Positions 60,204 to 64,000 of a DNA stretch of 64,000 nucleotides are shown here, one piece after another. The notes under the pieces were generated by a model. It had not been told where the DNA came from. It did no database searches and saw only the letters and a list, made by a program, of their open reading frames with translations. This DNA comes from Flavisphingomonas formosensis (GTDB lineage Bacteria; Pseudomonadota; Alphaproteobacteria; Sphingomonadales; Sphingomonadaceae), in the NCBI RefSeq assembly GCF_009755815.1, contig NZ_WRPK01000010.1:124001-188000 (forward strand). The letters run 5' to 3'. The position numbers were made by a program, and so were the translations under genes. Positions within the stretch are counted from its first letter, which is position 1. Every line of letters starts with the position of its first letter.

Positions 60204-62090
60204 TCATGCGAGCGCGGCTTCGATCGCAGCCTCGATCTCCGCGATGCGGAAGGGCTGGCCGGAGACCTTGTTGAGCGGCTTGGCGTCGACCAGGAACTGA
60301 TCGCGCAGCACCGTCTTGAGCTGGCCGGTATTCATCTCCGGCACGATGATCTTGTCGAAGCCGCGGAGCAGATCGCCGAGATTCTTCGGCATCGGCCAGA
60401 TATGGCGGATATGGACGTGGCTGACGTCGAGGCCCTTGCGCCGCGCCCGGCGGACGGCCTGATGGATCGGACCGAAGGTGGAGCCCCAGCCGACGATCAC
60501 CAGCTTGCCGGTCGCATTGCCGAGCTCGATCTCCTGATCGGGAATGTGGTTGGCAATGCCGTCCACCTTGTCCTTGCGGATGTCGGTCATGCGCTGGTGA
60601 TTGGCGGGCGCATAATCGATGTGGCCGGTATCGACCTGCTTCTCGATGCCGCCGATGCGATGGAGCAGGCCGGGCGTGCCGGGCTTGATCCACGGGCGCG
60701 CCAGCTTCTCGTCACGCGCATAGGGCTTCAGCACCTCGCCCTCGGCGGGCAGATCGGTCTTGAACGACACCGGGAAGGGTTCGTAGCCGGACATGTCCGG
60801 CACCTTCCAGGGCTCGGCCGCATTGGCGATATAGCCGTCGGTCAGGAGCATCACCGGGGTCATGAACTGGGTGGCGATGCGGCACGCCTCGATCGCGCAT
60901 TCGAACGCATCGGCGGGCGAGCGGGCGGCGATCACCGGCATCGGTGCGTCGCCATTGCGGCCATAGACCGCCTGATAGAGATCCGATTGCTCGGTCTTGG
61001 TCGGAAGCCCGGTCGACGGGCCGCCGCGCTGGGAATTGACGATGACCAGCGGCAGCTCGGTCATGATCGCCAGGCCCATCGCCTCGCCCTTGAGCGCCAC
61101 GCCGGGCCCCGAGGAGGAGGTGACGCCGAGCGAGCCGGCATAGGAGGCGCCGATCGCCGAGGCGATGGCGGCGATCTCGTCTTCCGCCTGGAAGGTGGTG
61201 ACCCCGAATTCCTTGAGACGCGAGAGATGATGCAGGATCGCCGAGGCCGGCGTGATCGGATAGCCGCCGAAGAACATCGGCAGACCGGCGAGCTGTGCGC
61301 CCGCGACGAGGCCGAAGGAGATCGACTCGGCACCTGTCACCGTCCGGTAAAGGCCCGGTTCGGCCGGCGCCGGATCGATGTGATGCTGCTTCATCGGGCC
61401 GCCGATCTCGGCGGTCTCGCCATAGGCATGGCCGGCGTTCAGCGCGGCGATGTTGGCATCGGCCAGGACGGGCGCCTTGGAGAATTTGCCCTTCAGCCAA
61501 TCGACGATCGGCTCGCGCGGGCGATCGAACATCCAGAGCGCCAGACCGAGCGTCCACATGTTCTTGCAGCGCAGCGCCTCCTTGTTGCCGAGGCCGAACG
61601 GCTTCACGGCATCCATGGTGAGCTGCGAGATGTTGAACGAGATCACCTGCCATTTGGCGAGGCTGCCGTCGTGCAGCGGATTGACGCCGTCCGGATAGCC
61701 GGCCTTCGCCAGGTTGCGCGCGGTGAACTCGCCCTCGTCGGCGATGATCAGCCCGCCGGCCTTGAGCGAAGGCGAATTGGTCTTGAGTGCCGCGGGGTTC
61801 ATCGCGATCAACACGTCGGGCTCGTCGCCCGCTGTCTCGATGGCCGTCGAGCCGAAATTGATCTGGAAGGCGGAAACGCCGAAGGTCGTGCCCTGCGGCG
61901 CACGGATTTCGGCCGGGAAATCCGGAAAGGTCGAAAGATCGTTGCCGGCAAGCGCCGTCGACAGAGTGAATTGCCCGCCGGTCAACTGCATGCCATCGCC
62001 CGAATCGCCCGCAAAACGCACGACGACCGCCTCCGGCGCCGGATGCGCGGACGCTTCCCGCGGAGTGAGCTCTCGAGCGGCTGACGCCAT
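60204..62090 (-). CDS. korA: 2-oxoacid:acceptor oxidoreductase, fused gamma-alpha subunit
   Basis: 628 residues. The N-terminal gamma domain (about 1-190; VVRFAGDSGDGMQLTGGQFT) is fused to the pyrimidine-binding alpha domain (about 230-628; ISFGLVAGAQLAGLPMFFGG, PITPASAILHHLSRLKEFGV, TSSSGPGVALKGEAMGLAIM). The fusion is common in aerobes with oxygen-tolerant KGOR-like enzymes. It reduces ferredoxin, useful for respiration or reductive biosynthesis. Upstream HDAC-like gene on the same strand. Confidence 0.93.
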   Translation of the reverse strand: MASAARELTPREASAHPAPEAVVVRFAGDSGDGMQLTGGQFTLSTALAGNDLSTFPDFPAEIRAPQGTTFGVSAFQINFGSTAIETAGDEPDVLIAMNPAALKTNSPSLKAGGLIIADEGEFTARNLAKAGYPDGVNPLHDGSLAKWQVISFNISQLTMDAVKPFGLGNKEALRCKNMWTLGLALWMFDRPREPIVDWLKGKFSKAPVLADANIAALNAGHAYGETAEIGGPMKQHHIDPAPAEPGLYRTVTGAESISFGLVAGAQLAGLPMFFGGYPITPASAILHHLSRLKEFGVTTFQAEDEIAAIASAIGASYAGSLGVTSSSGPGVALKGEAMGLAIMTELPLVIVNSQRGGPSTGLPTKTEQSDLYQAVYGRNGDAPMPVIAARSPADAFECAIEACRIATQFMTPVMLLTDGYIANAAEPWKVPDMSGYEPFPVSFKTDLPAEGEVLKPYARDEKLARPWIKPGTPGLLHRIGGIEKQVDTGHIDYAPANHQRMTDIRKDKVDGIANHIPDQEIELGNATGKLVIVGWGSTFGPIHQAVRRARRKGLDVSHVHIRHIWPMPKNLGDLLRGFDKIIVPEMNTGQLKTVLRDQFLVDAKPLNKVSGQPFRIAEIEAAIEAALA

Positions 62091-62165
62091 TATAAGATAC
62101 CCTTCTTCTCAAGTTTGGGGCTTCCTACGCCCGCACGCCCCGGCTCTCAAAGAAGAAAATGTCGG

Positions 62166-63071
62166 TCAGGGCCGAGCGCCGCTTGCGTCGGCAAGCGTCA
62201 GTATCGAACGGACGTGACGGTGTGTAACTGCCATGACATCCCGGCCATAACCGCCGCCGAGCACGCTCGCGAGCGGAATACCGGCGGTTTGCGCCGCAGC
62301 CATGACGAGACGATCCCGCGCTTCCAGCCCCGCATCGCTCAACGCGAGCCGACCGAGCCGATCCTCGGCATGCGAATCGACTCCGGCCTGATACAATATG
62401 ATGTCCGGATGAGAGCGATCGATCGCGAGAGGCAGGTGTGCCGCGAGCGTGTCGAGATAAGCGGCATCGTCCGTCCGGTCCGGCAAAGCCACGTCGAGAT
62501 CGGACGATGCCTTGCGCGCGGGAAAATTCTTCTCGCCATGGATGGAGAAGGTAAAGGCCTCCTCGCGTCCGGCCAGCAGCATCGCCGTGCCGTCACCCTG
62601 GTGCACGTCGAGATCGACGATCAAGAGGCGCCGCACATCTCCTTCTGCCAACAGCCGATGGGCGGCGATCGCCAGATCGTTGAACACGCAATATCCGGCG
62701 CCACTATCCGCCAGGGCATGATGGCTGCCACCGGCGGTGTTCGCAGCGAAGCCATGGGTCAGCGCCAGCCGGGCGGCCAGCCAGGTGCCGCCGGGCGCGA
62801 GCTGCGATCGCCGCGCCACGACATCCGTCACCGGAAAGCCGATCCGCCTCTCCTTCTCGCGCGGCACGGCGAGGCTCAGCACCTCGGCGACATAGGCGGG
62901 GTCGTGCACTGCCTCCAGCCAGGGGCGTGGCATCGAATCGGGCACATGCTCGACGAAATCGGCGCCGCTTTCGCGCAGCGCGAGCATGACCATGCCGTGC
63001 TTTCCGAACGGATAGGGGCTGCCCGGCGGGGCGGCGACGGCATAATCGGGGTGATGGACGAGATGGAACAT
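62166..63071 (-). CDS. Histone-deacetylase-superfamily deacetylase
   Basis: 301 residues from ATG 63071. HDAC superfamily: HHALADSGAGYCVFNDLAIA (zinc/His pair), LLIVDLDVHQGDGTAMLLAG (D-x-D-x-H), YQAGVDSHAEDRLGRLALS. Bacterial members (acetoin utilisation protein AcuC, acetylpolyamine amidohydrolase) remove acetyl groups; the natural substrate here is unknown. It is 75 bp upstream of korA and divergent from the following hydrolase. Confidence 0.9.
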   Translation of the reverse strand: MFHLVHHPDYAVAAPPGSPYPFGKHGMVMLALRESGADFVEHVPDSMPRPWLEAVHDPAYVAEVLSLAVPREKERRIGFPVTDVVARRSQLAPGGTWLAARLALTHGFAANTAGGSHHALADSGAGYCVFNDLAIAAHRLLAEGDVRRLLIVDLDVHQGDGTAMLLAGREEAFTFSIHGEKNFPARKASSDLDVALPDRTDDAAYLDTLAAHLPLAIDRSHPDIILYQAGVDSHAEDRLGRLALSDAGLEARDRLVMAAAQTAGIPLASVLGGGYGRDVMAVTHRHVRSILTLADASGARP

Positions 63072-63128
63072 CTTGATCGAAAGGCGATGGTGGTGGATCG
63101 GGGGCCGGACACGCAAGAGGAGTCCCCC

Positions 63129-64000
63129 TTGTCCCAACCCTTTATGCGCCCCGATGTGAGAGCTTTCCTCGATTATCTCAATGCCGCCCCCGGCCCGCGC
63201 ATCTATGAGGTCGACGCTCAGACCGCCCGGCAGATGTCGTCGGCGACGCATCAGCTGGCGGAAGTCCCGATCGGCCCGCTGGCCGTGATTCGCGATCTGG
63301 AGGCCCCGGGACCTGCCGGGCCCATCACGCTCCGGCTGTTCGACGCGCGCGCGTCGCGCGGACCGGGACCGGTGATGGTGTTCTTCCACGGTGGCGGCTG
63401 GGTGCTGGGCGATCTCAACTCCTATTCCCCGGTCTGCGCGGAGATCGCCCGCCAGCTCGACATTCCGGTGATTTCGGTCGATTATCGGCTGGCGCCCGAG
63501 CATCGCTGGCCGGCCGCGCCGGACGATTGCGAGGCAGCGGCACGCTGGATCGCGCAGCAGCCGGGGGCGCTGGGGCTGGAAGCGACCGGCCTTGTCCTCG
63601 CCGGCGACAGCGCAGGCGGCAATCTCGCCATCATCACCGCTCTCGCGCTGCGTGACGATCCCGCCCCAGTGCCGATGATCGCGCAATGGGCGATTTATCC
63701 GGCGACCGATCTTGCGGACAAATACCCGTCCTTCGACCTGTTCGGCACCGATCATTTCCTCACCAGGGAAGCGATGATCTGGTTCAACGACGCCTATCGC
63801 ATGGACTTGCGGCACTGGCGCGCCCTGCCCCAACTCGCCGATCAGAACGGCATGCCGCCGACGCTGGTGCTCACTGCCTCGCTGGATCCGCTGCGCGACC
63901 AGGGACGCGCCTATGCAGCGGCCGCGGTGCAGGCCGGCGTGCCGACCGTCTATCGCGAGGCGCAGGGCACCATCCATGGCTTCCTGACGCTGCGCAAGGC
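63129..64000 (+). CDS. HSL-family alpha/beta hydrolase (3' end outside window)
   Basis: 290 codons visible, cut by the right edge. It starts at TTG 63129 with GAGGAG spaced 6 bases upstream; ATG 63144 is an alternative. Hormone-sensitive-lipase signatures: MVFFHGGGWVLGDLNSY (HGGG oxyanion hole), LAGDSAGGNLAIITA (nucleophile Ser), SLDPLRDQGRAYA (Asp) and GTIHGFLTL (catalytic His). Esterase for acyl or aryl esters, cytoplasmic. Divergent from the deacetylase gene by about 57 bp. Confidence 0.9.
   Translation, partial: MSQPFMRPDVRAFLDYLNAAPGPRIYEVDAQTARQMSSATHQLAEVPIGPLAVIRDLEAPGPAGPITLRLFDARASRGPGPVMVFFHGGGWVLGDLNSYSPVCAEIARQLDIPVISVDYRLAPEHRWPAAPDDCEAAARWIAQQPGALGLEATGLVLAGDSAGGNLAIITALALRDDPAPVPMIAQWAIYPATDLADKYPSFDLFGTDHFLTREAMIWFNDAYRMDLRHWRALPQLADQNGMPPTLVLTASLDPLRDQGRAYAAAAVQAGVPTVYREAQGTIHGFLTLRK

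Noticed and set aside
1-64000. CRISPR arrays, rRNA/tRNA genes, prophage genes, complete insertion sequences
   Set aside because: I found no regularly spaced repeats with spacers, no tRNA-like cloverleaf, no transposase or integrase. The window is chromosomal with one TA insertion and one gene remnant as the only clear signs of rearrangement.

Overview
The window is about 64 kb of GC-rich chromosomal DNA with very dense, mostly intact genes. Gene content and order point to an alphaproteobacterium of the Sphingomonadales (a Sphingomonas-like organism): an rpsP-rimM-trmD-rplS operon beside ffh, a dapF-mtaB-ftsY-yciB operon, a psp operon preceded by a sigma-54 promoter, a fused-type 2-oxoacid:ferredoxin oxidoreductase pair, a meta-cleavage-type hydrolase and many acyl-CoA/aromatic side-metabolism genes. 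The species assignment is inference; no rRNA or tRNA gene was found.

Layout. 1-5.5 kb: a DEDDh exonuclease cut by the window edge, a flavin-dependent LLM oxidoreductase, an XRE regulator, and divergent from it a VIT/VWA protein with a C-terminal LPQTA-membrane-Arg tail followed by its own class GN sortase. 5.5-13.2 kb: two alpha/beta hydrolases, a PAP2 membrane phosphatase, the tesA/ybbA/ybbP-type lipase-transporter cluster and a polyphosphate kinase 2. 13.4-21.5 kb: MFS and SulP transporters, two DedA proteins, an Lrp regulator, cardiolipin synthase, an HD protein and an L,D-transpeptidase. 21.4-31.6 kb: a glutathione transferase, a BlaI/BlaR1-type regulatory pair with two near-identical operator dyads, small accessory metabolism genes, a decayed gene fragment, a two-domain membrane protein that looks like a catalytically dead nucleotidyltransferase/CDP-alcohol transferase, an alcohol dehydrogenase and a metal-dependent hydrolase.

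31.5-44.8 kb is mainly housekeeping: an Hpt protein and a long membrane-anchored coiled-coil protein (polarity-factor like), then the rplS-trmD-(vapC-vapB)-rimM-rpsP-ffh cluster on the minus strand, in which a toxin-antitoxin pair sits between rimM and trmD; a GGDEF/EAL protein; dapF-mtaB-ftsY-yciB; and Fe superoxide dismutase. 44.9-50 kb holds a TPR protein, pspF, a sigma-54 promoter, a secreted TonB-C-like protein, pspA-pspB-pspC and four extra small single-helix/coiled-coil proteins with PspB-like ends. 50-64 kb: acyl-CoA dehydrogenase and MerR regulator, hisI, purF, an SDR, and a long minus-strand run with a periplasmic protein, a cyclopropane-fatty-acid-synthase family methyltransferase, photolyase, a small periplasmic protein, korB-korA and an HDAC-family deacetylase; a hydrolase runs off the right end.

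How genes work together: the strongest functional units are the sortase with its dedicated substrate, the envelope-stress (psp) operon with an expanded set of PspB-like proteins, the signal-recognition pair Ffh/FtsY in two adjacent operons, the ribosome/tRNA maturation operon, and the BlaI/BlaR1-type proteolytic switch. The most notable things to follow up are the Gram-negative sortase pair, the expanded psp operon, the pseudoenzyme-like membrane protein at 28-29 kb and the toxin-antitoxin insertion in the ribosomal operon.
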